Source: Guyanagaster necrorhizus (lineage: Eukaryota > Basidiomycota > Agaricomycetes > Agaricales > Physalacriaceae). Taken from it: a stretch of 64,000 nt of DNA. Both the position numbers and the translations under genes were made by a program. A model generated the notes under the pieces. The model worked only from the letters and a program-made list of their open reading frames with translations. It was not told the DNA's origin and searched no databases. Shown in pieces: positions 23,007 through 34,274 of the stretch. The stretch spans positions 455,383 to 519,382 of the forward strand of contig NW_025064888.1 in NCBI RefSeq assembly GCF_019112545.1. Reading direction: 5' to 3'. Positions within the stretch are counted from its first letter, which is position 1; every line of letters starts with the position of its first letter.

Positions 23007-23311
23007 ATGCCATCAGAAGATACAAAGGTTCATTCCGCTGTTTTCCTATTTTCTGACGCGGTACTGATAGGCTTTATCCAGGAAACGATAGCAAAAGTCG
23101 TCGAGCTTGGACGAGTGCGTGTGACAACATGTGTCGAGAATGACTGCTGATCTGACGCAGGTCGTGCTTCATTATGGCTGGATACCTCTGATTATCCACG
23201 TCGGCTTCTCTCGAAGTAACCCGCAGCCGTCTCTAATCAAGTGCGTGTTCTTATTCTCGAAAGAAAGAGCCTTTCTGACTGTCTTGCAGACTGATCAGCC
23301 CACTCGCGTAA
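23007..23311 (+). CDS. TOM7: Mitochondrial import receptor subunit Tom7
   Basis: This tiny four-exon gene is too fragmented to give a long ORF. Exons 23007-23027, 23082-23114, 23161-23240 and 23290-23311 join in frame to a 51-residue protein. It begins MPSEDTKETIAKVVELGR and continues with VVLHYGWIPLIIHVGF, the single outer-membrane segment with the family-diagnostic HYGWIP. It ends QPSLIKLISPLA followed by TAA. Length and motif match Tom7, which modulates assembly of the TOM complex. All introns have GT..AG ends (46-54 nt). The start follows the sequence CCACC. The eIF3f gene begins 82 bp away on the other strand. Confidence 0.93.
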
Positions 23312-24020
23312 TCCCCCAAACGAGGCCTTTGTGCATAATTTCCGTCGCTGTCAATCCACGTCTCACTCTTTTTTATCTACCGTTCGTTGATGAGAGAGAA
23401 GGTTTTATGACGTCCATATGGTGAGCTAACCCTCCTTTCTTCGCCGCGTGACGATGATACATGTCGTGGTGATACATGTGTATCCCGAACGAACCGTGTA
23501 TATACGGTACCCTGTTGCTGTAACCCTTTCTGAGGTGGTTTATCGATGGCGTAGGAATGTGGAGGTGACAAGGCCAGATCTGAGCGCACAAAAAAAATCC
23601 TAGTTGTCTGACTGATTACTATGGCATTCACTTACTTGTCTCTCTTTACTGCAGAACGCTCTTGAGTAAGAAATCGTGATGTTTGTTTCCCTCGAAGTAT
23701 CATCGAGCGCTACCTTTATTAGACCTAAGCCGTCTTGATGTACTGCACTGAGTAGGTCATGAATGTCTTGGGTCAATACTGGTAGCTCGACGGTGGTCGC
23801 AGATAACCGATGAGGCGCGTGGACAACAACGCAAGGTCATGGCTTGAATATACTGGCACTAGCCCATGCCCAATTTAACCCCTCAGTGATACTTCGGCCA
23901 GCCGGAAGCGGGCACACAGGGCCTAGGATAGCCATGACCTTTCAACAGATAGGCTAGTCGAATGAAAAGCAAAACGTATCGGCTACACAATGCCATCTGT
24001 ATACAATATACATAAAAGTA
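23312..24020. other. Gap between TOM7 and the RING gene
   Basis: About 700 bp downstream of TOM7 and downstream of the RNF220-like gene (convergent). It should hold both 3' UTRs. A short ORF at 23373-23631 on the minus strand has no recognisable features. I see no RNA gene or repeat. Confidence 0.5.
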
Positions 24021-25443
24021 CTAGAGATACACTCGCCGCAGGTCTGTAGCACCAGTAATCCGCTTGCAAATAGGACAGAGCTTAGTAGACCCTAAACACC
24101 TAAGCCAGCATTCACGACAACAGGTGTGCCAGCATCCCGTCGACACCGTGGGTTCGTTGTACGGGTCTAGACAGATACGACAGAGCAGTGATGTCGATGA
24201 AGAAACTCTAGTTGCCTCCTGTAGAATAAAAATCAGAAGCTGAGAAAACACTATGTTAATGTACGCACCAAAAATGTGACCTTCTCCTCCAATGCCTTGA
24301 TCAACGCTGGACGGTTACTCGAGTGCCTGGCCGTCAAAATCGCACGGTCCATTCTATCGGCTTCACCAACGCCCATGACCTCGTCCATCTTGGCCTTCAC
24401 CGCATCCAGACCCCCATGAATTTTCTCCTTCCCTTTCGTGACCTTACCCTCAGCCACCAAATCCCGTAACGTCGTCGCAACACTACCGTGCCCCTCGTTC
24501 TCGATGTCTACGTCCACTTCAATTTCAGGTGCGGGTGCCGGACCCAGGATATCGCCCTCTGTAAACTGAGGACACCCGAATGCTTCATCGTCGCCGTCAA
24601 TGTCAATGTCTTCCTCTATGTCTTGCTCGTTCCTATTGCGTGTGTGAAAGCCAGTACCTTGGGAAAAGGTTAAGGACGGTATGGGAAGCTTCCGGAGAAG
24701 GATGGTACCTCTAACGCTCCCAATAATTGGTCCTTCGTCTTCCCACTCATCTTCTTCCTCTTCTCTCCGGAGCATCTCCTTCTGCTCTCTCTCTTCATCC
24801 ATCCGCCGGGCTTCGCCTGCCAAACATGCATCGACATGCGCGTCCAAAACGTCCTCATCTCCTGTCACCGTCGTCAGACAAACAGGACACACAATTTCTC
24901 CACAAGATTGCCTTCCCCGACGGGAAGCATGCAAGTAACTCTCCTCATCCTCTCTCGTCATTTCCTTCAGTCCAGCATGACGCCGCTTTCGGTTTCGTCT
25001 GATCTTCTGCAGTATCTTGGTAGTTTGCACATCGGTATCTTTGGATTGAAAGGACTTTTGTGCACGAACAGCAGACTTTCTACGCAAAAATGATGTGCTA
25101 GACCTAACTTTATCTTCAGTACCGAATAAGCGAAACAAGACTATCAACGCACCCTTCCTCAAACTCAGCAGCTAGGACATCTGTTGACCCAACGCTCTGA
25201 ATAATCTTCTCGACGCGTTGAAATTCAAAATCAGAGTGCTTAGCAAGGAGTCGTAGGGGTATATGTTCTTTGCATATAGGACATTCTCTTGTCTCGACCT
25301 TGGCTATAAATAAATGTTCAACTTATTGTTCTGGTATGGTGACACAACCAACCTCTCTTCTTAGCTGTCGCGGGGACGAGAGCGGAGCCCGTGGATGACA
25401 ACGACGACAACGAAGATGATCTCCCTCTCTTTTGTGGGTTCAT
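24021..25443 (-). CDS. RNF220-like RING E3 ubiquitin ligase
   Basis: A protein of about 420 aa in four exons. The ATG at 25443-25441 begins MNPQKRGRSSSLSSLSS. Exon 2 has a zinc knuckle CPICKEHIPLRLLAKHSDFE. The middle has a second cysteine pair CPVCLTTVTGDEDVLDAHVD..C, like the UBZ/C2HC modules of this family, then an acidic low-complexity region. The C-terminal RING reads CRICLDPYNEPTVSTGCWH.CCRECWLRCLG..KLCPICKRITGATDLRRVYL, closely following animal RNF220, including the terminal DLRR-YL. The expected role is E2-dependent ubiquitin transfer; the substrate is unknown. It is complete. Repeat unit 4 begins only about 100 bp upstream of its start. Confidence 0.88.
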
Positions 25444-25544
25444 ATAAGAGCTCGTGGGGTTGGATGGAGAAAAGTTGTTTTGGATGTCGATAAATCATGA
25501 ACGGTCCGGGGGCCGACATCACTGTGGCGGTGTCCCAGCCACTG

Positions 25545-25800
25545 TCTTATGAGTTGTCGTTGCGATAGGATCATTATGTATATCGAATGAACTTGGGATA
25601 AGATTTTCTTCGAACGTTGAACGTACAATACCGCGAGCGAGACCCTAAATACGGAGTCAATCGAGGCACGACAGAATGTTTGGTCGGCGTACATAGATTT
25701 GAAGTATTTCCTTTCGTCGGGGGCTTGTTGAGTGCGAGAACGATCGTTTTCTTCGGATGGCGGGAACCAGCTGGAGGACATGGAGTAATATATGTTTTGA
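25545..25800 (-). pseudogene. Maf-like 5' segment, inverted within unit 4
   Basis: On the minus strand this carries the Maf-like N-terminal blocks: VPAIRRK..., then SPRRKEILQIY (about 25730-25700), an intron (GTACGC..TTTAG), STFEENLIPSSFDIH and ATTTHKTV (about 25620-25550). The rest of the same Maf-like copy continues on the plus strand from 25805 (VEVYEQLV). This segment is therefore flipped relative to its partner. In units 2 and 3 the two parts are collinear on one strand. Confidence 0.78.
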
Positions 25801-25804
25801 AGCC

Positions 25805-26600
25805 TGGTGGAGGTGTACGAACAGTTGGTGTGGTGAGTAGCCTACATCTTTCTATCTTCGTCTCAACTCAGCAAGACCCGGACGACGCGCCAGACATATT
25901 GATTACAGGTGCCAATGGTCACCTCAAGCATGCCGCGCTCCTCTGATCTCACAAAGATAGCCGATACTTTGGTTCTGACTCATGCCCAACCTTCGGCGTC
26001 AGCGTGCTACCTGATATAAATTAACCGTCTTCTTCAAAGAAGACAACCTACGAATGTTGCTGGATCTCAGTAGGCGTGTATGCGAAGTGATGTCCGGTGT
26101 TGCTGTTTGAGTAGAATTTGCTCCTTCTTGGGCTTACTGATAGCGTATTCAGCATATCCCGTCCTCTCGGCGCCAGAATACATCAAGTGAGTGCATGTCA
26201 GCGGGAGACGACCAGCAATTGATTGCACAGAGGCAGATCCATTGAATCCAAAACATCTCGTGGAAGCCTACGTCGATAGCGGTGAAGGCGTAGACAGAGC
26301 CTGTGGATTTGCTATCCAAGTGCGTCATTCAGCGCTTCTCTATAATCGCTCGACTCATGGCCTCCTTCAGGGACTTGGCGGCCTTTTGATATGAAAAATT
26401 GAAGGCGATTATAACAGTGTCGTCGGATTTCCAACCGCATCTTTCTTCACGCTCTTGGATATCTCGGTTGAAGAGGAATCTGATTTTCTGGATTATAATA
26501 TCATCCAACACAGATGCCTGTTCTTTGGCCACGATGACCATCAAACCGCTACTTAGAAGAACCATCTACTTCAACCTTCATCCCTGGGGACACCGCTTTA
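25805..26600 (+). pseudogene. Maf-like nucleotide pyrophosphatase, unit 4 copy (3' part)
   Basis: On the plus strand: VEVYEQLVW (25807-25833), DPDDAPDILITGANG (about 25876-25920), ADTLVLTHAQPS (about 25962), NPKHLVEAYVDSGEGVDRAC (about 26245-26305), an intron and GLGGLLI, then a TGA at 26392-26394 before KIEGDYNSVVGFPTASFFTL. The TGA matches the one in unit 3, so it predates or was spread by the exchange between the arms. The N-terminal exon is inverted (25545-25800). It is not functional as read. Confidence 0.75.
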
Positions 26601-27983
26601 CTCCTTCGTTGCTATAGAATCCCGCCGTTCACAAGCCACCTAAAAGGTCTCGACAGTGGTATCTAGCGAGCTATACTAAGCACGCTTGCACTGCTCGGTT
26701 TTCTTCATCACCATACACGTTTTCGGCTCATCAGAGGGAACCCACCGATTGATATCCTGACGCACATCACGGCCATCTTGACCGATTGTGCACTTTGCTC
26801 GATCAGGACCAGTCTAACCTGTGCGCCAGTGATCGGCCGATTTGACAAATGACCCTGAGGCTGGTCGGATGTCCTTACGCTCTGGCCATTTTCTGTATCT
26901 GTTCCTTGAGTATAATAACGGCATGTTAGTCGGTGACAGGACTCAATAATGCTGGGTATTTTTCGTGTTTGGATGATATCCGATGAATACATCATCGGGT
27001 AGCATGCGCGTAGCAACAGCGGTTCGCCTACCCGCAAGCAATTTATAATCCAAGATAGGATATCGATTCTTTGTTGGAATCCCTAATGACAACCAAGAAC
27101 CTTCTCAGGCTGGATGCCACAGTGAGTGCCAAAATATCATTGCCTTCTGCTTAGTTTCTCTTGCCGCTGCTGCGCTGCGCATAACTGACTCTTTTGTTAA
27201 GACCGAACTGACTGTCGGTTGTCTCCGCTTATGTGGAAGTCAGTTGTCCTCTTGGCATCTGTAGAGACGTCTCAGTGGTCTTTCGACACAACTAGGGTTG
27301 AACCATTCGTGGACACTAAATGATCATCCGCCGTGTTGCCTTAATGATATTGGCTCGCATGCACTGTTCTATATGAACTTGTCCGATGCGACTATTGCAC
27401 CGTCAAAGCTGGTTCTCTACACTACTACCTAATCTTCATAAGCCTGGTGTTTAATCTACCGCGACCTACTATTATCCGCCATGCGGCTTTTTTCCGCCTG
27501 CCTGTTCTTCATCACCTGGACCCTCTATCTCTGTCTGGGTGGCTGTCGGTTAGTGGCCTTTAGTAGAGGGGATCATGTTTTGATTTTATTCAGACCATTT
27601 CAACTCCAACCCCGTGTACATCAGTACGCAATAGGCGATAAAATCACCATCAAAGTTAAGCCGACGACGTTGGGTGTGCGCATTGGTATTGGTACACCCA
27701 AATATAAAGAGTACGAATGTACCGTGATTGAAGGACGTGATGGGGTGGTATGCAGGCTGTACACCCAGAGCCAGTGGGCAGTCGCGAAGTACAACAAACC
27801 CGTCGAGAGTGATCGCAACGCTTTGGATCAAGCCATTCCGTTCGGTGAGGAAGTCGCAGGGCTGAAAGATGTAAGTACAGTGCTATATATTAATTGGCAT
27901 TCCTGATTTAATGACAATGAAAGGTTGGCTTGTACATCAAGACTCTGACGGCTTTTGACGGGAAAAAGTGGATGGTGATGAAG
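25857..27983. repeat. Right arm of the near-identical 2.1 kb inverted repeat
   Basis: This is the reverse complement of 18760-20890 at x = 46743 - x, without detected indels and with very few substitutions. It carries the Maf-like 3' half, the shared intergenic block and kinase-like exons 1-2. The loop between the arms is about 5 kb (eIF3f, TOM7, RNF220-like gene). Confidence 0.92.
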
Positions 27984-28592
27984 AACGTGGAGATTGGTCC
28001 ACCGGAGATGGTCCTTCCCAAGCATGTAATTGATCAAGTTACATCAAAACAGGAATGCCTGGCTGTAGTGATCAATCTTCAAGTCCGAGCTGCAGAAATG
28101 ATTGAATTTGGATCGAGATGAAAGGCCTTCGGTGAATTTTGCTTTTTCTATAACTTTGCGCCGTGGGTCTTATCATCATTTCCGTAGTCATGAGGATCCA
28201 AAGTCAAACAACGTTTTTGTCACCCCAAACTTGGACCGGCTAACGCTCATTGACTATGGTCGCTCGAGACGGGTTACAAGATTGGTATATTATCCCAATA
28301 CCGACAATTCTGCAGAGGGGCTAATCCGTATATCCAGACTACGGAGATGAAGGAAGGCATAGCACGCCAATCGAGGAACGGATTTGGCGCCTCTTTGCTG
28401 GATAGATGCAACGAGAAGCCTGCGACAGGACCAGTTAGGAAATTTCCGCCTCTGATCAAACCTAAAGTATCGAAGAAACTTGCCTTGGCTAAGGCTCTAG
28501 CAGTAATACTGCAGACCAGGCGTATTAAGGCACAGGAGAAAGGGCAACATGCTGGTGGTGGTGAAATCAGTCAGCAAGGGGAGGCAAAATAA
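27481..28592 (+). pseudogene. Secreted kinase-like protein, copy C (1-nt deletion)
   Basis: ATG 27481 starts the same signal peptide as copy B. The glycine loop (about 27735), the WAVAKYNK lysine (about 27786) and KKWMVMKNV (about 27966) are intact. Around 28104-28110 the sequence reads GAATTTGGATCG where the sister copies have GAATTTTGGATC. The missing T puts a TGA in frame just before the last coding intron. Beyond it the catalytic loop HEDPKSNNVFVT (28189-28224) and DYG (28252-28260) are perfect, and the tail (to TAA 28590-28592) is open. The key residues are thus best kept here and in copy A, yet neither gives an uninterrupted product. Confidence 0.62.
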
Positions 28593-29470
28593 GAAAACAA
28601 GGAACTCAGCGAAATGCTTGATTGATCATTACTGTGACAATTATGATATTGAATATAATAATTATGAACCCATACGCGCGAACAACTTCTACGTGGTTGA
28701 GACATCATGATGGATATATATCCTTCCAATACTGGCTAACCGAATAGTTGCTCGTATAGCGACATGACTTGAAGTATGGCATACCCGATGTCTGCGAAGT
28801 GTTTGTTCTAGGAATAGGATGTCTCCTGGTGGCCTTCTATTATTACCATTGGGATCTATGACTCAGACGCCACTATCAAGTTCACTTCTGGATGCCGATC
28901 TCGACGACTACTAAAAGCAACTTCCTTCCTTCCTTTCAAGGCATATGCAACGGCAAATTTGCAACGCCGCGGTCATCGTATATGTATTAGATTCTCTTTT
29001 GTACTATCGCGACACCGTATCAGGTCGTCAACTATTGTGTACTTCGACTCAGAGCCACCGCATCGTAGATATCAAGCTTACTGGGAAGAACAATGGGGAT
29101 TATCGTTGGCTAACCAAGCTCCTTACGAGTTACTAATCGCCTTAATCCTAGATTTCAAGTTGTTCTGATATTAACATACACCTTCGAGCTTCCCTCAAGG
29201 GTACCGCCATGCGTGCGATTATCTCAACTCAATATTAATTTAATTCCGAGTCGGCATTGACAGAGATTGTTAAAGTCTTGGCATCGACGCTGCCGAAGCG
29301 ACTGATGAGAGCGAAAATCGTGTATAGCAGATATATCTACACATCAAGTCACGGTTATTATTTAGTTAGAATTAGTGCTATCTTGTAGTCATTGAGATTG
29401 TGAATAATCATTATATACGTGAATCATTAGCAGAATGATATGATATGAAAACGCCCTTCGCATCGCGTCC
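28593..29470. other. Gap after unit 4
   Basis: The first 200 bp (to about 28800) still resembles the reverse complement of 6430-6610, so the repeat unit extends past the kinase-like tail here. The remaining 670 bp is AT-rich. Short ORFs at 28945-29168 have no recognisable features, and no gene is called. Confidence 0.5.
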
Positions 29471-31333
29471 TTACTGGACGCTTATGGGGAAGACAAACAC
29501 GCCTGTTGGATCATATTGACTTTTCAGACTCTCTAGCCTGGTATAATGTGATTTGTAATATAGACTTTGTGCTGGACACGATAAAATCAACCTTTGATCA
29601 GCAGTGATAAGATTCTGGACGCACCATTATTGAGACGGTCGTCGGGATAGTTTACATAGGCTCCGTAATCCCAATCATCACCCATGGTTGAAGTGATAGC
29701 TTCAACGGCACCTACGAAGAAAGTGATGAGTGGAAGGAGTATAAAGAAACGATGCTATCATACCATCCAAGAAAGTGAAACCGTCCTCAGGATATGGCGG
29801 CTCGTAATTACTCGACGAGGCATATAACTGGACCGTGAATAATGCACTCCTTGTTGCAAACGCTGTCGAGTCTACATTTATGGAGTTGATAAATGAATTT
29901 CCTCCGCCGTACAGCTCGAATTGCATGAACCAAGCCTACATTAGAGGTGAATAAAAATATAGCACCATATGTGAAGAGCAGACGAACCGTATTCGACGCA
30001 TAGCCATCATAAGCCAGGTACTTCATGAACGCTTCCAACGCTTCCAAAGTCATCGGCTGACCCTCCGGCGTCACCAGCGATTTGGCATAGAAAGTATCAG
30101 TTGTATCAGGGCCCGCGACGTTAGTGTTGACAATGCCGTTACCCAAAGCTTCGATAGTGCTGATGTAGGTCCCATTGCCAGAGTACCTCACATTTGCCGA
30201 AGGCATCGATGCCAAGAACGGCGCCAACGCGCTCTGAAGAGCGTCTGTGGACTCGCCATACCATCCACCGGTCAAACCAAAGTAGACACTCCCCTCGGAG
30301 TTACCCCTCCCGAGATTGATTTCGGCTCCAAGTTGAGGTGGAATATCTGTCATCACGTACTCTTGGAATTTGGCTAGAGCGGTAGCAGCGGAAGAATAAT
30401 CCAGTTGCCAGTCGTATTCATAGATAGTTGCAAAAGGCGGCGTGGGGAACGTCTTGACATCGATAGAGGTTATGATACCAAACGAGGATGCGGCACCTCT
30501 CATTGCCTAGTTAAACGCAAGGAACCGTGAGCTACTACGTGGACACTAGGAACAGTGTCACGTACCCAGAAGAGATCTGCGTTGGAGTTGCTTGACGCGG
30601 TCACAATCGTTCCATTAGCCAACACCACACTCATTGATTGAACTGCATCGAGGGTCAGACCCCACATTCGAGACGTGAATCCAAATCCTCCGCCAGCTGG
30701 AGTACATGAGATTTGACTGATTCTCACTACTGAAAAGCTGAGAACTCACAGACGTGACCACCAATGCCTACATAAGGACAACTACCGTGGGGAAGGGCCC
30801 TACCCTGGTTATTCAGTGCAAACGCGACATCTCCCAGCCTATTACCCGTTTCTATTGTTGCAGTACCCGAAGACACGTCGACGTCCACCCTGGTCATGTT
30901 GCTCAGGTCAATGACGAGGGAGCCATTCTTGCCTCCCAGACCATTAGCAATGTAGTTGTGCTACAACAATCTTACTTAGTGAGGGACGAATAAGAAAAAG
31001 TGGCTACTTACACCCCCACTCCTTGCAACGACCTGTATGTTTTCTGAATTTCCCAGAGCAACGATGGTGGCTACCTGCTCTGCCGTTGAAGGGTATGTGA
31101 CTGCTACTGGAGAAAAATCGTAACGCAAGTTGTCTGTGTACATGGGTTTCAATATAAGGTGGATGAAGAAGATACTACTCACAAGCCCTTCTCGCAGCAT
31201 CATATGGGGCGCCCCCAGGAACAACAGCCGCTATGTGAGCATCGGACAAACCGTTCTGCAGGCCCGAACTTTGCGCGAGGACAGAGATAGTGAGCGTTGC
31301 GAAGGTGAGGAGGTATGAAGTCGGACGAGTCAT
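29471..31333 (-). CDS. Secreted FAD-linked oligosaccharide oxidase (AA7/BBE-like)
   Basis: A flavoprotein oxidase of about 500 aa from the berberine-bridge/glucooligosaccharide oxidase family. The signal peptide is MTRPTSYLLTFATLTISVLA (ATG 31333-31331). The FAD domain has YPSTAEQVATIV, VVARSGGHNYIANGLGG (His candidate for covalent 8-alpha linkage) and GSCPYVGIGGH (Cys candidate for 6-S linkage), so bicovalent FAD is plausible. Later blocks are GFTSRMWGLTLDAV, AMRGAASSFGIIT, the substrate domain, and the end YYKSHYTRLESLKSQYDPTG plus VFVFPISVQ with TAA at 29473-29471. Several introns splice in frame. It is complete. Likely extracellular oxidation of sugars with release of peroxide; the substrate is unknown. 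Confidence 0.88.
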
Positions 31334-33197
31334 TGAATGCCAGTGAGTAGATAACCATCCTCCCTTGCTTATATACGAAGGATGAAACAGGGGCGTTGGA
31401 GTGCTGTGAACTGTGTGCTCCAGATGACTGTACGCGAATGGGGCGCATTTCAAAGCTGGAGGAAGTTTGTCTTCCTCGATTCAGTAGACGTCCCGGTGGC
31501 AAAACGTTGTATAGCCACGGTGTTTTTGACTGACCGGATGTTATACTTCCGCGTACATCGTATAAGCGCTACCTTCGGGACTTGGGAGTAAACAAATCGT
31601 TCAGCGAAAGCCCGTCTTTTACCCGCACAGCCGCAACAATGGACGCAGTACCTGACCGTCGTCGTTAGCGCGCCTCTATAATGACCTCCGCCAACTCCGT
31701 CATAGTCATTGGTCCTTGGGGATAGGGCCGATGACTGTCAGAGTCCTCATGGGTGTCGAACAGTAGTAGACTCATTGAAGTCAGCGCTAAGTTCGATAAG
31801 CCTTTCCAGTAGGATCAAACATGGAGTATCAGATGCGAGATGCAAAAGAACCTAGACTCGGGTGTTCAATCAAAGTGTCGTCGATTCAAAGAAGAGGGCC
31901 AAGCCTACAGTCCCACGTCATTTCAAGTTCTGTCTAGCGAACAGGAAAATTGCAGGAAATTTCTGGAACGGTCAAGACGGTTTACCGCTACCAGCGTACG
32001 TCGGTCACCGTTACTCGATCGTGTGTAGTCTTGGTGCTTAGATGGTGGTGTTAGGATGACGAAAGCCGTTTGGATCGTTTTTAAATGTCGGACCGTCCTT
32101 CCGACATCGACACTGTTCACTGAATATCATTTTCGGACTAGTACTTCAAGTACATATCCACTGCCTGTGGAAGTATTTAGTCTCGGGCTTTATATCTTCT
32201 GGGCTCTTCTATTCTCATCACCGGTCTGCAGCGCCACCATCTAGTTCGTTAGGACGGCATTCACTACTGGGGCCGGTTCCTTTTTGGCACTCTTTTTATG
32301 TGCTAAAAACAACCTCTTTTCTTTAGTGGTTTCCTTTGTTCTGGCAGTGGGGGTCCGGGGATGTCTTTTTCAATTCAATTTTCCCTGCTGTTTTCCTTTA
32401 TGGAAGAGAATATAGGAATGATCTCATTTTTCGACTCATTTTACTGAACTCATTTTTACCATTGCAAAATTGAATGAAATGTCACAACATTTTTAGGTCC
32501 TATTTTTCTGCTGAGAAAATGTATCGGTCCCAGCAGTGATTGAACTTTGTCTGACTCGCAAGACATATCCTCGTAGTTGCCCAGTCCAATATGGATCAAA
32601 TACTCTTTTGTTCTAGGAAACTATTGCAACGATGTAGAGGTAAACATCAGGTCGTCGTCTAGCATATATTTAGACTCGGAGCAAGCGTTGCCTTGACCTT
32701 CAACTTTGGTCGAGCCTGTGCTCATCTAATGATGGCGCTGAAACAAGTACAGCTTCTCTGTATATTATCTCTTTCGTTGCGTAACCTGATGACTCTGGCT
32801 AAGAGCAGTTTCTTTGTGCCAGCGCTGGGTACGGGATAAGTATCGTGGCCATTCGGCAAAATATTTCTCGGCTCTACATAAATTTTCTGCTGTCCTTGTA
32901 CATATACTTAAATGTGGGTGACCCTCCGCAGGAAGAGCTGGTCTTTCTGTCAAAGTTTTTCATGCTCTTTCGCTCACTGAATTCATATTTGGCCCTTTGG
33001 TCTCTGTTTTCCACATTTCTGTGAGGATATTCTACTCTATTTTCATTAGTAGGCGTTGATTTTCTTCAGTCCATTCGGATCGACTTTCACAACCCCCGGC
33101 CCCAATACCAGATAGGGCAAGAAATGACAATCAAAGAACTTTATATATGAAGACTGTAAGAGATGAGATGCTGGATGCTCATGAAGAATTTTAAAAG
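31334..33197. other. Gene-poor stretch of 1.86 kb
   Basis: No coding block could be recognised on either strand. Short ORFs (31840-32028, 32056-32244, 32765-32953) lack any family motif and would need implausible splicing. The stretch 32280-32550 is T-rich with simple runs. It does not visibly match the repeat units. It presumably holds the oxidase promoter and the 3' end of the next gene; an unrecognised non-coding RNA or decayed element is possible. Confidence 0.5.
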
Positions 33198-34076
33198 TTA
33201 CAGGGTGGCTGCATCGCCAGGAGACCCGTATACCGACGCGTCTTCATAATCTCCGTCATAAGAGTCTTCTTCGAAAAACTCCAACTCCGAACTCGAAGTC
33301 AGACTCGAGCCACTCAAGCTCGAAAACTCCGAATCGTCGCTCTCGTACGAATCATCGTCTTCATCACTCTCATAAGGTCCCTGAGGTGTATACTGAGGGT
33401 GTACCTGTGGGAATACGCCGACGACATTCCTTGGTGGAAAACGTGTCCGACCGTATGAATTATCCACATTATTAAAGTGTGACATCTCTTGGTATATTGG
33501 GGGACGATGTAAACGCGGCCGAGGCTCGGGATAGTTGTGCCTTGGACTAAGCCCAGGGTGGGGCGGAGTATTAGCATCAGGATATGTTTTCGAGTTGGGG
33601 GAATAATATTGGGGAGGCGGAGGAGAGGGAAAGGGAGAATGATTCCTGCTCGGTGGTGCGCTGGGAGAGCTGTAGGGACCGATTGAAGGCGTTGGAGTCC
33701 GTCGGGAGTCTGAAGAATAGATAGTGGACAACGAATATTGTGTGCCTGATCCCGAGGATGGATATGAAGTGCCAATGGAATATCTGGAGGGCGCATGGAA
33801 CGATGCGAACGCACGGTTGGTGCTGTATGTCTGCGATCTGAAGATAGACGATCTGGCCTGTCCGCGATCCAGACGTGCAAGATTCTCTTCGCTGAGCCTT
33901 GCAGGCATTGGAGAGAGCTGAGTATGATATGGGACCCCGTCCGTGCTGCGCCAATAAGTGTGGCTAGAAGGTGACGGACCAGGGGGATATATCTGAGGGC
34001 TGATGTTTGGAGGATGAGCTGAGTTCAAAGTACAGAAAATAATTGCTCACCGGTTTGCACTCCGGTAATACGACAT
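33198..34076 (-). CDS. Disordered Pro/Ser/Tyr-rich hypothetical protein
   Basis: I do not recognise this protein. The best start is the ATG at 34076-34074 (MSYYRSANR) spliced over an unusually short 32-nt GT..AG stretch into AHPPNISPQIYPPGPSPSSH. It then stays open to TAA at 33198 (about 285 aa). The body is rich in Pro, Ser, Tyr and Arg (SRYSIGTSYPSSGSG, PPPPQYYSPN). The last 60 residues turn strongly acidic (YESDEDDDSYESDDSEFSS). There is no signal peptide or membrane segment. Composition suggests an intrinsically disordered regulatory or scaffold protein. The first exon is uncertain because the intron is shorter than others here. Confidence 0.6.
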
Positions 34077-34274
34077 GATTAGGGAAGAAGCCTCGCAACG
34101 CTGCCTTTATAGTTGACGAAAGACTATCGTGGTCTACCATACATACCCACACGTTGTCTTCGCGTTGCCTCTTTGCGACAGCACTATGCTTCATCCTTGC
34201 GTAGTACAGCGTGACGAACGCCACGTGGACTTCTTTCAACCGCACGTTCCTGAGGAACTCATACACAATATCTA

